Shown here in pieces: positions 24,844 to 33,520 of a DNA stretch of 37,249 nucleotides. Position numbers and translations under genes: made by a program. Source of the DNA: Gemmatimonadota bacterium (GTDB lineage: Bacteria; Gemmatimonadota; Gemmatimonadetes; Longimicrobiales; Gaopeijiaceae); contig JAJDVT010000021.1 in NCBI GenBank assembly GCA_022826005.1, forward strand, positions 1 through 37,249, given 5' to 3'. A model generated the notes under the pieces. It saw only the letters and a program-made list of their open reading frames with translations. It was not told the origin of the DNA and ran no database searches. Within the stretch, counting starts at the first letter, position 1. The number at the start of each line of letters is the position of its first letter.

Positions 24844-25794
24844 ATGAGCCCACAACGCTCGGGCGCGAACCGCCCCCCGGCACAGGTCCTTGCGATCGGG
24901 AGCGTGGCGCTCGATTCGGTCGAGACACCGCACGGGAGCGTGGAGCGCGTCATCGGGGGGTCGGCCGTCTTCTTCTGCGCTGCGGCCTCCCTGCTGACCG
25001 GGGTGAGGTTGGTGGGGGTGGTGGGAGACGACTACCCGCTCGGCGAGCTGGCCTTCCTGGAGGCCCGGGGCGTGGATCTGGGGGGGCTGGTCCAGCTTTC
25101 CGGCGAGAGCTTCTACTGGGCGGGCCGGTATCACGATGGGTTTCGCACGCGTGAGACGCTGGCCACGCGACTGGGCGTCTTCGCCGCCTTCGATCCCCAG
25201 GTGCCGGCGGGCTGGCGCCACTCCCGGCTGGTCTTCCTGGGCAACATCGACCCGGTGCTGCAGTTGCGCGTGCTCGAACAGGTGCGTTCGCCCAGGCTGG
25301 TGGCGGCCGACACGATGAACTTCTGGATCGACGGGGCCCGCGAAGCGTTCCTCAACGTGCTGGCCAGGCTGGACGTTCTCTTCGTGAACGACGAGGAGGC
25401 GAAGCAACTCGCCGGGGAAGCGGATCTCGGCCGGGCGGCCGGGTGGATCCGCGATCGGGGCCCGGGGATGGTCGTGGTCAAGCGGGGCGAGGACGGGGCG
25501 GTGCTCTTCGGCCCCGGCTGGGCGCTCGACTGTCCGGGACATCCGGTGGCCCGGGTGGTGGATCCAACCGGGGCGGGGGATGCTTTCGCGGGCGGTTTCC
25601 TGGGCTTCCTGGCCAGCCGGGGGTCCTGGAAGCGCGAGGACATGGCGGGGGCGGTCGCGCACGGCGCCGCGACGGGGTCCTACGCAGTCGAGGCTTTCTC
25701 GGTCGACCGCTTAAGGAATCTGGCGGGGGAAGACGTGGCGCAACGCGCGGCGCTCGTCTCGGAAGCTCGAATCCGTGCTGGAGTTGGGGGATAG
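24844..25794 (+). CDS. PfkB-family sugar/nucleoside kinase
   Basis: The 316-residue ribokinase-fold protein starts at the ATG at 24844 (a GTG at 24838 is possible). It has the early 'GSVALDSVETP' and 'GGSAVFFCAAASLL' substrate-side motifs, and the PfkB signature 'DPTGAGDAFAGGF' (240-252), in which Asp246 is the catalytic base. The family phosphorylates sugars, nucleosides or related alcohols; the substrate is not evident. The short, lid-poor build and position before purM suggest a nucleoside or ribose-type substrate, but this is only a contextual guess. It ends 10 bp before purM. Confidence 0.87.
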   Translation: MSPQRSGANRPPAQVLAIGSVALDSVETPHGSVERVIGGSAVFFCAAASLLTGVRLVGVVGDDYPLGELAFLEARGVDLGGLVQLSGESFYWAGRYHDGFRTRETLATRLGVFAAFDPQVPAGWRHSRLVFLGNIDPVLQLRVLEQVRSPRLVAADTMNFWIDGAREAFLNVLARLDVLFVNDEEAKQLAGEADLGRAAGWIRDRGPGMVVVKRGEDGAVLFGPGWALDCPGHPVARVVDPTGAGDAFAGGFLGFLASRGSWKREDMAGAVAHGAATGSYAVEAFSVDRLRNLAGEDVAQRAALVSEARIRAGVGG

Positions 25795-25804
25795 ACGCAA
25801 GGCG

Positions 25805-26833
25805 ATGAACGAATCACTGACCTACCGGGATGCCGGGGTTGACCTGGACGCCGCGGAACGGACCAAGCGGTCGTTGGCTCCTCTGCTCGACGCGGTGGGC
25901 GACGAAAACACCCTGTCCGGGCTCGGTGCCTTTGGCGGACTCTATGCGGTCCCCTCCGGGATGGCCGAGCCCGTCCTGGCAGCGAGTGCGGACGGCGTCG
26001 GGACCAAGCTCAAGGTGGCGTTCGCGAGCCGCCGTCACGACACGGTCGGCCGCGACCTGGTCAACCACTGCGTCAACGACATCCTCGTACAGGGCGCGAG
26101 GCCCCTTTTCTTCCTGGACTACCTGGCCACCGGCGATCTGGATGAAGGGGTCGTTTCGGCGGTCGTCGGCGGGGTGGCCCGTGCCTGCCGGGAGAATTCC
26201 TGTGCGCTGCTCGGAGGGGAAACGGCGCAGATGCCGGATTTCTACGGTGCGGGCGAATACGACCTTGCGGGATTTGTAGTCGGCGTGGTCGAGAGAGGAC
26301 GCATCCTCGACGGTTCCGCGGTCCGGGTGGGGGACCGGCTGGTTGCGCTCGCCTCGTCGGGGCTGCACACCAACGGCTTCACGCTCGCGCGCACGATCGT
26401 CTTCGAGCGGATGGGCCTGGGTGTCGGCGACGCGTTCCCGGGAGAGACCTCGACGGTGGAGGAGGTGCTGTTGCGGGTGCACCGGTCGTACCTGCGGATG
26501 TTGTGGCCTCTGGTGACGGAGGGTGCGGTGCGCGCGATGGCGCACGTCACCGGTGGCGGGATCGAAGGCAATCTGCCGCGCGTCCTCCCGGAGGGACTGG
26601 GTGCCCGCGTCGACTGCGCGTCCTGGACCCCGGCGAACGTCTTCCGGCAGCTCGGTGATGCGGGAAGGGTGAGGCCGCGGGAGATGTACCGCGTCTTCAA
26701 CATGGGCGTCGGGATGATCCTGGTGGTCGCGCCCCAACGGGAGGCGGAGGTGCTGGCCGCGGTGGGCGGAGACGGCTGGCCGCTGGGAGAGGTGGTGGAG
26801 GGATCGGGTGTCCAGCTTGCGGGAGTGGATTGA
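25805..26833 (+). CDS. purM: Phosphoribosylformylglycinamidine cyclo-ligase (AIR synthetase)
   Basis: The 342-residue protein carries the PurM landmarks: 'LTYRDAGVDLDAAER', 'ADGVGTKLKVA', 'VNHCVNDILVQGARPLFFLD', 'LLGGETAQMPDFY', 'LASSGLHTNGFTLAR' and 'HVTGGGIEGNLPRVLP'. It closes the imidazole ring in purine synthesis using ATP. The ATG at 25805 matches the family start; an upstream GTG would add ten unrelated residues. The following envelope-protein gene begins 26 bp inside its 3' end, so expression may be coupled. Confidence 0.95.
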   Translation: MNESLTYRDAGVDLDAAERTKRSLAPLLDAVGDENTLSGLGAFGGLYAVPSGMAEPVLAASADGVGTKLKVAFASRRHDTVGRDLVNHCVNDILVQGARPLFFLDYLATGDLDEGVVSAVVGGVARACRENSCALLGGETAQMPDFYGAGEYDLAGFVVGVVERGRILDGSAVRVGDRLVALASSGLHTNGFTLARTIVFERMGLGVGDAFPGETSTVEEVLLRVHRSYLRMLWPLVTEGAVRAMAHVTGGGIEGNLPRVLPEGLGARVDCASWTPANVFRQLGDAGRVRPREMYRVFNMGVGMILVVAPQREAEVLAAVGGDGWPLGEVVEGSGVQLAGVD

Positions 26834-27905
26834 GGTGGTCCGGTGGATAGCGGCCCCCGGGGCCGCGTTGGCGGCGTGGCGGGCGCTGGCCGTTGGGGCC
26901 GGACTCTTAGCCGCGCCCATGTTCGAACTGCTCCCGGTGGCCGGGATCATGGGGCCCTCGAGGGCCGCTGCGCAGGAAACGATCCGGCTCGGCCGATCCG
27001 ATCTCCGGGGACTGACGGAGCTGGTCGAGCAGTGTACGGCCGGAGACGAGGACCTCGTTTCGTCGTGCAGGGAAGTGGGCCTGGCGGCGATGTCGCTGCA
27101 GCAGGGAGTGGGCCTCCTGGGGGTCCTGGGGAGCGACATCCCTGGCAATGCAAGTACCCTGGGGCGACGCCTGGGGTCGATGCCGCGCCTGGGTCTTACC
27201 GTGTCCGGTGGGCTTGTCGGCGTTAAGGTGCCGTCGATTTCCTCGGCGACCACTGCCGGACTCGAGGGGGCGGAGACGCTCGCCCTGGCGGGACTGCGCC
27301 TGGATGTCGCGGCCGGAGTCGTGGACGGTTTCAGGCTGGCGCCGACCGTTGGAGGCGTGCTGGCTATCGACCTCATCGGTTCGTATTCGCGGGTGCGGCT
27401 CCCGGAAGGCGCGGGCGTGAGCGGCTCGAGTTCCGGCGTTGGACTGGGGGCGAGGGTCGGGCTGTTGCGCGAGTCGTTTTCCGTTCCAGGCATCTCCCTT
27501 TCCGCGACTCGCCGGTGGCACGGTTCCATCCAGGCGGGATCGATCGGCTCCGGTACGGTGGCCCAGGCCGACAGCGAGTTGACGGTGTCCTCGCTGCGAG
27601 CGGTCGTGGGCAAGAACTGGTTTGTGGTGGGGCTGTTGGCGGGAGCCGGGTGGGATCGCTACGCGGGTGATACGCGACTGTCCGTACCGCGGGGAGCGGC
27701 GGATCCCGGATCGGTGACCGGGCACGTGGCGTCGGAGCGGATGATCTACTTCCTGAGCGGGTGGTTCAACTTCGTCATTACGCAGGCATCGGCGGAACTC
27801 GGCGTCGCCGACGGCGTACCGGATCCCTTTGCCGAGCGCGCCGGCATCTACGATCCCACCGGGCTGACCTGGTACCTGTCGGCCGCCTTTCGGATCACGC
27901 TTTGA
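26808..27905 (+). CDS. Predicted exported beta-rich outer-membrane protein, function unknown
   Basis: The protein has 365 residues from the GTG at 26808, which follows GGAGGG at good spacing. A GTG at 26835, just after the purM stop, is an alternative start. Residues 1-55 hold a long hydrophobic signal-like segment ending 'PSRAAAQE'. The rest has alternating Gly-rich beta strands ('LGLTVSGGLVGVKVP', 'SGVGLGARVGLL') and ends with an aromatic/hydrophobic strand 'WYLSAAFRITL', typical of outer-membrane barrels. No family is recognised. It is wedged between purM and ribD, overlapping both (26 and 4 bp), which puts an envelope protein inside a biosynthetic operon. Confidence 0.75.
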   Translation: MSSLREWIEVVRWIAAPGAALAAWRALAVGAGLLAAPMFELLPVAGIMGPSRAAAQETIRLGRSDLRGLTELVEQCTAGDEDLVSSCREVGLAAMSLQQGVGLLGVLGSDIPGNASTLGRRLGSMPRLGLTVSGGLVGVKVPSISSATTAGLEGAETLALAGLRLDVAAGVVDGFRLAPTVGGVLAIDLIGSYSRVRLPEGAGVSGSSSGVGLGARVGLLRESFSVPGISLSATRRWHGSIQAGSIGSGTVAQADSELTVSSLRAVVGKNWFVVGLLAGAGWDRYAGDTRLSVPRGAADPGSVTGHVASERMIYFLSGWFNFVITQASAELGVADGVPDPFAERAGIYDPTGLTWYLSAAFRITL

Positions 27906-29104
27906 ACTCCTCGCTGGATGTCGCGGTCCGTGAGGGCCGGCTGAGCGAAGCGGACCGCCGCCACCTGACGCGCGCGATCGAACTGGGTCGCGAAGGCTGG
28001 GGCCGCGTCCACCCCAACCCGATGGTGGGCGCGGTCGTCGCCCGGGACGCGGATGTGCTGGGTGAGGGCCGGCACGAGGTGCTCGGCGGGGCGCATGCGG
28101 AGGTCGCCGCTCTGTCGGTGGCCGGGAACGCCCGGGGGGCGACCCTCTACACCAGTCTGGAACCGTGCCGCCACCATGGGAAGACGCCGCCGTGCACCGA
28201 AGCCGTTCGTGCGGCAGGGGTGGGGCGGGTGATCTTCTGGGCGGCGGATCCGGGCCGTGACGCGGGTGGCGGGGGGGGGTGGCTGCGGGAGCGCGGCGTG
28301 GCCGTGGATGGTCCGTTCGGAGGGTGGGACGACTGGCGCGCCGAGAACCCCTTCTTCTTTCACGACCCGGCCAGGCCGCGGCCCTTCCTCGCGATCAAGC
28401 TCGCTGTCAGTCTGGACGGCCGCATCGCCCCGGCCGGGGGGAGCCGCGTCTGGCTGACCGGACCCGAGGTCCGCCGGGAGGTCCACCGCCTGCGGGCGGG
28501 ATTCGACGCGATTCTGGTGGGGCGGGGCACGTGGGAGGCCGACGACCCCCGGCTCACCGCGAGGGGACCGGTCACGCCGCGCGTGCCTCCGGTTCCCGTG
28601 CTTCTGGACCGGCGGGGCCGGGCGAATCCGGAGCTGCGGGCCCTGAAGGAGGCCGCGCAAGCGAGGGGGATCGTTGCCACGAGCACCGAGCGTGCCGCCG
28701 CTCTCCGGCAGCGTCTCGGCGCACTTGCCGACATCGTCGCGGCGCCCACCACCCCGCACGGCCTCGATCTCGGCGCACTGCTGGCCGAACTGCACCGGCA
28801 CGGCGTGACCCGCGTCCTCTGCGAGGGCGGCGGGCGCGTCGCCGCATCGCTCCTGGCCACCCGGCTCGTCGACCGCATCTACCTGTTCGTAGCACCCGTC
28901 TTCATCGGCAGCGAGGGTGTGCCCGCGTTCCCCCTCGGCGCCGCGGTTCGCCGACCGGAGCCCCCGGCGGCCCGCCCCGCCCCGCGCGATGGCGACCCGG
29001 CCGGCACAGGAGGGTCCCGGTTCCCCACGCGGGGGTGGCAGCCCTGCGCCGACCCGGTGAGATTCGGTGAAGACACTCTCATCGTCCTCGACCGGAGCAG
29101 CTGA
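27902..29104 (+). CDS. ribD: Bifunctional riboflavin deaminase/reductase RibD
   Basis: From the TTG at 27902, overlapping the previous stop by 4 bp, the protein has 400 residues. The N-terminal deaminase domain has the zinc site His65-Ala-Glu67 ('GGAHAEV') and Cys89/Cys98 ('LEPCRHHGKTPPCTEAV'). The C-terminal reductase domain has 'FLAIKLAVSLDGRIA' and 'SRVWLTGPEVRREVHRLRAG'. It deaminates the pyrimidine intermediate and then reduces its ribosyl side chain. A Pro/Arg/Gly-rich stretch near the C-terminus (about 345-380) is unusual for the family. No ATG start lies near the conserved N-terminus; the upstream frame is a shadow of the preceding gene. Confidence 0.92.
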   Translation: MNSSLDVAVREGRLSEADRRHLTRAIELGREGWGRVHPNPMVGAVVARDADVLGEGRHEVLGGAHAEVAALSVAGNARGATLYTSLEPCRHHGKTPPCTEAVRAAGVGRVIFWAADPGRDAGGGGGWLRERGVAVDGPFGGWDDWRAENPFFFHDPARPRPFLAIKLAVSLDGRIAPAGGSRVWLTGPEVRREVHRLRAGFDAILVGRGTWEADDPRLTARGPVTPRVPPVPVLLDRRGRANPELRALKEAAQARGIVATSTERAAALRQRLGALADIVAAPTTPHGLDLGALLAELHRHGVTRVLCEGGGRVAASLLATRLVDRIYLFVAPVFIGSEGVPAFPLGAAVRRPEPPAARPAPRDGDPAGTGGSRFPTRGWQPCADPVRFGEDTLIVLDRSS

Positions 29105-29108
29105 CGCC

Positions 29109-29711
29109 TTGTTTACCGGGATCATCGAATCGGTAGGCGAGGTCGTCTCGGCGGCCGGCGCGAAGCGCGGGCGCATCGTGACCGTCGCGGCTCCCTTCGC
29201 CGGCGAGCTCTCGCCTGGCCAGTCCGTGGCCGTGGACGGCGCCTGCCTGACCGTCTGCGACCTCGACACAGGCACCTTCACCGTGGAGGCAGGCACGTCA
29301 ACGCTGGAACGCACCATCGCCTCCGGCTACCGCGCCGGCTCCCGCGTCAACCTCGAGCGAGCCCTGCGAGCCGGCGACCGTATGGACGGCCACCTGGTGC
29401 AGGGACACGTCGACGGACTGGCGACCCTTGTCGCGCTTGAGCGGTCCGGCGATACGCGGCTCCTGGACTTCCGCCTGCCCGCCGGCGTGTTCGATGGGAC
29501 GGTGCAATGCGGCTCGATCGCGCTCAACGGGGTCAGCCTCACGGTCAGCGGTCTGGTGGACGGCGGGGTTTGCCAGGTGGCGCTGATCCCGTATTCGTGG
29601 GAGCACACCAACTTCTCCTCGCTCGTGCAGGGAGACCAGGTCAACGTGGAGGCCGACCTGATCGGCAAATACGTGAAACGGATCATGGAGACGCGCAGCC
29701 GTGCCGTTTGA
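29109..29711 (+). CDS. ribE: Riboflavin synthase (alpha-type, RibE)
   Basis: The 200-residue protein is an internal duplication of two lumazine-binding barrels. The first half has '[11 protein letters not shown]' and 'GACLTV'; the second has '[12 protein letters not shown]', '[12 protein letters not shown]' and '[11 protein letters not shown]'. It dismutates two 6,7-dimethyl-8-ribityllumazines into riboflavin. The TTG at 29109 gives the canonical 'MFTGII' start; a GTG at 29067 would add 14 residues overlapping ribD. It overlaps ribBA by 11 bp. Confidence 0.93.
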   Translation: MFTGIIESVGEVVSAAGAKRGRIVTVAAPFAGELSPGQSVAVDGACLTVCDLDTGTFTVEAGTSTLERTIASGYRAGSRVNLERALRAGDRMDGHLVQGHVDGLATLVALERSGDTRLLDFRLPAGVFDGTVQCGSIALNGVSLTVSGLVDGGVCQVALIPYSWEHTNFSSLVQGDQVNVEADLIGKYVKRIMETRSRAV

Positions 29712-30900
29712 CTCCGTGCGCTCGGCCATCCGCGACATCGCCGCCGGCAAGCTGGTGATCGTGGCGGACGACGAGGACCGCGAGAACGAAGGCGATCTCG
29801 TTTGTGCCGCCGACCGGATCACGCCGGGCCTGGTCAACTTCATGACCAAGTTCGGGCGGGGACTGATCTGCGTGTCTCTCACCCCCGAGCGTGCGGAGGC
29901 GCTTGAATTGCCCCTGATGACCGACCGCAACACCGACCCGCAGGGGACGGCCTTCACCGTCTCGGTCGACGCGCATCGCCGCTTCGGCGTCACCACCGGG
30001 ATCTCCGCCCAGGACCGCGCCCGCACTGTTCAGGTGCTCGCGGACCCTGCCACCGTGCCGGAAGACCTGAGGCGACCCGGTCACATCTTCCCGCTACGCG
30101 CGCGCAGCGGCGGGGTGCTCCGGCGCGTCGGCCAGACCGAAGCCGCGGTCGACCTTGCGCGGCTGGCGGGCCTGACGCCTGCGGGGGTGATCTGCGAGAT
30201 CCTCAACGAGGACGGCACGATGGCGCGCCGGGCGGAGCTGGAGCGGATGGCGGCGCGGCACGACCTCCGGTTCATCACCGTGGAGCAGCTCGTGGCCTAC
30301 CGGCTGTCGCGGGAACGCCTCGTCACGCGGGTGGTCGAGTCGGCGCTGCGGACCGCATGGGGAGACTTTCGCGCGATCGGCTACCGGACGGAGATCGACG
30401 ACCGAGTCCACCTCGCGCTGGTCCGGGGCGACGTTTCGGGGAAACCGGACGTGCTGGTGCGCATGCACGCCGAGAACCCGCTGGGCGAGACCTTCGCTTC
30501 CCTGGACGAGCCGGATGGCAATCTGCTCGCGGGGGCGATGCAGCGCATCCGGGCGGAGGGGGAGGGGGTGATCGTCTACATTCACCAGGACCGGGCGGGC
30601 GAGCGCCTGATCGAACGGCTGCGGCGTTCGGGTCCGCGCGACGACACCCCCGCGCCGACGCCGGAACCGGACGGAGGATCGCGACAGGTCCTTAAGGACT
30701 ACGGAGTGGGGGCGCAAATCCTTCTCGATCTCGGACTCCGCTCGATCAGGCTGCTGACCAACAGCCGCCGGCACATCGTTGGTCTGGACGGCTATGCGCT
30801 GCAGGTTGCGGGGAGGGAGCCATTCAGGGGAATCCACCTGAACAGCGAACCAAAGGGGCACGCCGTGGGCGACGCCGAGGCCTCACGGACGAAGACATGA
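29701..30900 (+). CDS. ribBA: DHBP synthase fused to a degenerate GTP cyclohydrolase II domain (RibBX-like)
   Basis: The 399-residue protein starts at a GTG inside ribE. Residues 1-205 are an intact 3,4-dihydroxy-2-butanone-4-phosphate synthase: '[11 protein letters not shown]', 'GRGLICVSL', '[13 protein letters not shown]', '[16 protein letters not shown]', '[12 protein letters not shown]'. Residues about 206-375 are RibA-like but lack all three zinc cysteines. The usual S-E-C-L-T-G reads A-E-N-P-L-G (Asn259), and R-C-D-C-G reads D-E-P-D-G (Glu270, Asp272). The 'GRGIGL' turn is replaced by '[10 protein letters not shown]'. The second domain is therefore very likely inactive as a cyclohydrolase. 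Similar non-catalytic RibX domains are known fused to RibB in proteobacteria. Confidence 0.9.
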   Translation: MPFDSVRSAIRDIAAGKLVIVADDEDRENEGDLVCAADRITPGLVNFMTKFGRGLICVSLTPERAEALELPLMTDRNTDPQGTAFTVSVDAHRRFGVTTGISAQDRARTVQVLADPATVPEDLRRPGHIFPLRARSGGVLRRVGQTEAAVDLARLAGLTPAGVICEILNEDGTMARRAELERMAARHDLRFITVEQLVAYRLSRERLVTRVVESALRTAWGDFRAIGYRTEIDDRVHLALVRGDVSGKPDVLVRMHAENPLGETFASLDEPDGNLLAGAMQRIRAEGEGVIVYIHQDRAGERLIERLRRSGPRDDTPAPTPEPDGGSRQVLKDYGVGAQILLDLGLRSIRLLTNSRRHIVGLDGYALQVAGREPFRGIHLNSEPKGHAVGDAEASRTKT

Positions 30901-31361
30901 CGGCATCGGAGCGGGGCGAGAGCCCCCGGGTGGCGCTTCTCGTCGCGCGCTTCAACAGCATGGTGACCGGCCAGCTGGAGTGGGGTGCGAGGGACCGTCT
31001 TCGTGACGCCGGGGTACGGGCCGAGTGCATCACCGCACTGTACGTCCCCGGCGCTTGGGATCTCCCTCAGGCCGCCAGGCGCATCGCGGCCACCGGCCGC
31101 TACGACGTCATCATCGCGATCGGTTGCGTGATCCGGGGCGAGACGGCCCATTTCGACCATGTGGCGGGCCACGCCAGCGACGGCCTCGGACGGGTGTCCT
31201 TGAAGGTGGACATCCCGATCGTCTTCGGCGTGCTCACCACCGACGACGCCGAACAGGCGGTCGCGCGCGCGGATCCCAGCGGCGCCAACAAGGGGGCCGA
31301 GTTCGCGGAGGCGGCCCTCGAGATGCTCACCCTCTACGAATCACACGGAGGCGATCCCTAG
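30897..31361 (+). CDS. ribH: 6,7-dimethyl-8-ribityllumazine synthase (RibH)
   Basis: The 154-residue protein has the family landmarks 'VALLVARFNSMVTGQL', 'YVPGAWDLPQAARRI' (usual form PGAFEIP), 'IAIGCVIRGETAHFDHVAG', 'PIVFGVLTT' and 'NKGAEFAEAALEM'. The catalytic His in the GETxHFDHV segment is kept. It joins the ribityl pyrimidine to dihydroxybutanone phosphate and often forms icosahedral shells. ATGA overlap with ribBA couples their translation. The gene ends the riboflavin block; a dispersed repeat begins 12 bp after its stop. Confidence 0.93.
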   Translation: MTASERGESPRVALLVARFNSMVTGQLEWGARDRLRDAGVRAECITALYVPGAWDLPQAARRIAATGRYDVIIAIGCVIRGETAHFDHVAGHASDGLGRVSLKVDIPIVFGVLTTDDAEQAVARADPSGANKGAEFAEAALEMLTLYESHGGDP

Positions 31362-31373
31362 AAGCCCGTGGAC

Positions 31374-31558
31374 AAATCCCCCGTGGCATTCGAGCGACGA
31401 TCCATCCACGTTGGACCGCTTCGCCGACCCGGCCACACTGTAGTGTATACATTACGAAGTGTCATGTTCTCATTACATATGACATCCTCACGGCTCCGCT
31501 CTTCGTTGCTCCTCAACCCAATAACGCTGCTACTGGCCCTTCGTCGCGCCTTGCCAAC
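31374..31558 (+). repeat. Dispersed intergenic repeat, copy A (between ribH and nusB)
   Basis: This 185-bp stretch aligns almost without gaps to 36902-37089. Both copies contain TTACGAAGTGTCATGTT (31452-31468 here). Both also share the blocks GCATTCG, GGACCGC, CGTTGCTCCTCA, CCCAATA, CGCTGCT and TCGTCGCGCCTTGCCA with only scattered, mostly transition, differences. About 32 bp in the middle (31420-31451) has diverged. This copy contains the half-site pair TGTCAT/ATGACA 13 bp apart. No gene is supported in the whole 251-bp gap. Confidence 0.8.
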
Positions 31559-31612
31559 GCGGCGCCTCACCGCTCTCGGTGCTCACGCGGGTTTATCCAC
31601 GGACTGCCAGCC

Positions 31613-32056
31613 TTGAGAAGGTCGCTCGATCCCCAGGAGCGGCGGCACCGCACCCGGTCGCGGGCATGGTTTCTGCAGGTCCACTACCGCTGGGAGACCG
31701 AGGGAGGGCGCCTGACCCTGCAGCAGGCGCTCGCGGAGACCCTGGAGCAGCGGCTGGTCGCGTCGGGCCGGATCGGGTATCTGGAGCGGCTGGTCCGGGC
31801 CTTCGCCGACAACCGGGACCGCGTCGAGGCGGTCATCGCCGCCTGCCTGGACAACTGGCGCCTCGACCGCCTGTCGGTCATGGACCGGGGGATTCTCCGG
31901 CTCGGAGCAACGGAGATCCTGCTTCTCCCCGACCTGCCGGGTCGGGTCGCCATCCAGGAGTCGGTGCGGCTGGCAGAGCGATACGGCGGCAGCGAGTCGC
32001 CCCGCTTCGTCAACGGTGTCCTCGACGCGGTGTACCGTTCCGCGCAGGGCCACTGA
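31613..32056 (+). CDS. nusB: Transcription antitermination protein NusB
   Basis: The 147-residue all-helical protein has the NusB features 'RTRSRAWFLQVHYRW', 'LERLVRAFADNRDRVEAVI', 'NWRLDRLSVMDRGILRLGATEIL' and 'LAERYGGSESPRFVNGVLDAV'. It binds boxA RNA with S10 and helps antitermination of rRNA operons. The nearest usable start is the TTG at 31613; no ATG or GTG lies in frame close to the conserved region, and the upstream frame runs into the repeat. nusB after ribH is a very common order. The glycosyltransferase gene follows after 7 bp. Confidence 0.9.
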   Translation: MRRSLDPQERRHRTRSRAWFLQVHYRWETEGGRLTLQQALAETLEQRLVASGRIGYLERLVRAFADNRDRVEAVIAACLDNWRLDRLSVMDRGILRLGATEILLLPDLPGRVAIQESVRLAERYGGSESPRFVNGVLDAVYRSAQGH

Positions 32057-32063
32057 GCGCGCG

Positions 32064-33182
32064 GTGGCTGCCTTGCGCATTCTGGTGGTGAACTGGCAGG
32101 ACCGCCACAACCCGAGTGCGGGCGGCGCGGAGGTGCATCTCCACCAGGTCTTCGGCCGGCTCGCGCAGCGCGGCCACCGCGTCACACTCCTCTGCTCGGG
32201 CTGGGGCGGTGCAAGCGGGAGCGTGCTGGACGTGGACGGGATCCGGGTGCACCGCACGGGCCGCCGCTACACCTTCAACCTTGCCGCACCGCTTCACTAT
32301 GCGCGGAACCTCGGCGGCGAACCCTTCGACATCGTCGTCGAGGACCTCAACAAGGTGCCTCTGCTCGCCACCCACTGGGTGCGGGCGAGAGTGCGCGTCC
32401 TCCTGGTGCACCACCTCTTCGGCGCCACCGCGTTCCGGGAGGCCAACCCCGTCCTCGCGGGCGCGACCTGGCTCCTGGAACGGCTGATTCCCGACGCATA
32501 CCGGGGGCTGCCCTGCATCGCGGTCTCGGAGAGCACGAAGGAGGACCTCGTGCGCCGCGGGCTGGACGGCGCGGACATCAGGGTGATCCGCAATGGCGTG
32601 GAGCTGGAAGGGCTGAAGCCGGCGGCCGACCGTTTCGCCGAGCCAACGGTCGTGTACCTCGGCCGGCTGAAGCGCTACAAGCGGGTGGACCTGGCGCTGC
32701 AGGCGGTGGCCCTGCTCAACCGGCGCGGAGTCGGCGTGAAGATGATCGTGGCCGGGAAGGGGGACGCCCGCGCGGCCCTTGAGGAAGCCGCCCGGAGACT
32801 GGGAATCGAGGACCGCGTCCGCTTCGCCGGATTCGTTTCCGAGCGGGAGAAACTGGAGCTGCTTGCGCGATCGTGGGTCCACGTGCTCACGTCTCCCAAG
32901 GAGGGGTGGGGCATCGCCAGCGTCGAGGCCTCCGCGTGCGGCACACCGTCGGTGGTCTCCGATTCGCCCGGGTTGCGCGAGACCGTGCGTCATGAAGAGA
33001 CTGGGCTCATCGTCCCACACGGCGACGTGGACCTGCTCGCGGGAGCCCTGATGCGGCTTCTGGAGCCTGGCGAACGGGACCGGATGGGGCGGCAGGCCAG
33101 AATCATGGCCGAAGAGCACTCCTGGGACCGCGTGGCGGACACCGTCGAACGAGTCCTGGAGTCGCTCGCGCGAGAAGACTAG
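32064..33182 (+). CDS. Glycosyltransferase family 4 (GT-B fold)
   Basis: The 372-residue protein starts at the GTG at 32064 (or TTG 32073). The N-terminal Rossmann-like half begins 'LRILVVNWQDRHNPSAGGAE', typical of GT4 enzymes. The C-terminal half has 'VVYLGRLKRYKRVDLALQAV', 'VRFAGFVSEREKLELL' and the nucleotide-sugar EX7E motif in 'KEGWGIASVEASACGTPSV'. It probably transfers a sugar from a nucleotide donor to a lipid or polysaccharide at the inner membrane; donor and acceptor are unknown. It stands between nusB and the hpf/hprK chain with no gap large enough for a separate terminator. Confidence 0.88.
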   Translation: MAALRILVVNWQDRHNPSAGGAEVHLHQVFGRLAQRGHRVTLLCSGWGGASGSVLDVDGIRVHRTGRRYTFNLAAPLHYARNLGGEPFDIVVEDLNKVPLLATHWVRARVRVLLVHHLFGATAFREANPVLAGATWLLERLIPDAYRGLPCIAVSESTKEDLVRRGLDGADIRVIRNGVELEGLKPAADRFAEPTVVYLGRLKRYKRVDLALQAVALLNRRGVGVKMIVAGKGDARAALEEAARRLGIEDRVRFAGFVSEREKLELLARSWVHVLTSPKEGWGIASVEASACGTPSVVSDSPGLRETVRHEETGLIVPHGDVDLLAGALMRLLEPGERDRMGRQARIMAEEHSWDRVADTVERVLESLARED

Positions 33183-33217
33183 ACTTGATCCTCAACTCCA
33201 CGGAAGGAGAAGTGAAC

Positions 33218-33520
33218 GTGATCCCCACAAGGATTACCGCACACGGATGCGAAATCAGCTCCATGGTTCGGACGCAGGCCGAAGAGCTCGCGCAGCGCTG
33301 GCCCCGCTTCGACCCCGCCGTGATGGAAGTAAGCTTCGTTTTTGGGATGGAAGGACGGGACCACACCTCGGAGGCCATCGTGTCGCGACGCCGCAGACAG
33401 GCGGTGGTGGCCAGCGGGCAGGGACCCGACTTCAGGGCGGCCCTCGATGAACTCGACGGCCACATGTCGCGGATCCTTCGCAAGGACCGCCGGAAGCGGA
33501 AGGACTACCGGAACTCGTGA
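33218..33520 (+). CDS. hpf: Ribosome hibernation promoting factor (short HPF/YfiA type)
   Basis: The 100-residue protein has the HPF fold pattern: an N-terminal strand 'IPTRITAHGCEIS', a helix ('MVRTQAEELAQRWPRF'), central strands 'VMEVSFVFGMEG' and 'SEAIVSRRRRQAVVASGQGP', and a C-terminal basic helix 'ILRKDRRKRKDYRNS'. The basic surfaces bind the 30S decoding region in resting cells. The GTG at 33218 lies 8 nt after AAGGAG; in-frame GTG 33212 is too close to that site. It overlaps hprK by 4 bp, linking ribosome silencing to the phosphotransferase chain, as in many bacteria with an hpf-pts neighbourhood. Confidence 0.85.
   Translation: MIPTRITAHGCEISSMVRTQAEELAQRWPRFDPAVMEVSFVFGMEGRDHTSEAIVSRRRRQAVVASGQGPDFRAALDELDGHMSRILRKDRRKRKDYRNS

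Noticed and set aside
22972-25662. A reading frame of nearly 900 codons on the minus strand, antisense to argS and pfkB
   Set aside because: It mirrors the codon structure of two well-recognised + strand genes; long antisense frames are expected where third positions are almost all G or C.
31358-31570. Minus-strand frames across the repeat copies (also 36953-37213) that both contain M-T-L-R and a K-A-R-R stretch
   Set aside because: Differences between the copies fall on all codon positions and change most residues, so the shared sequence is not conserved as protein.
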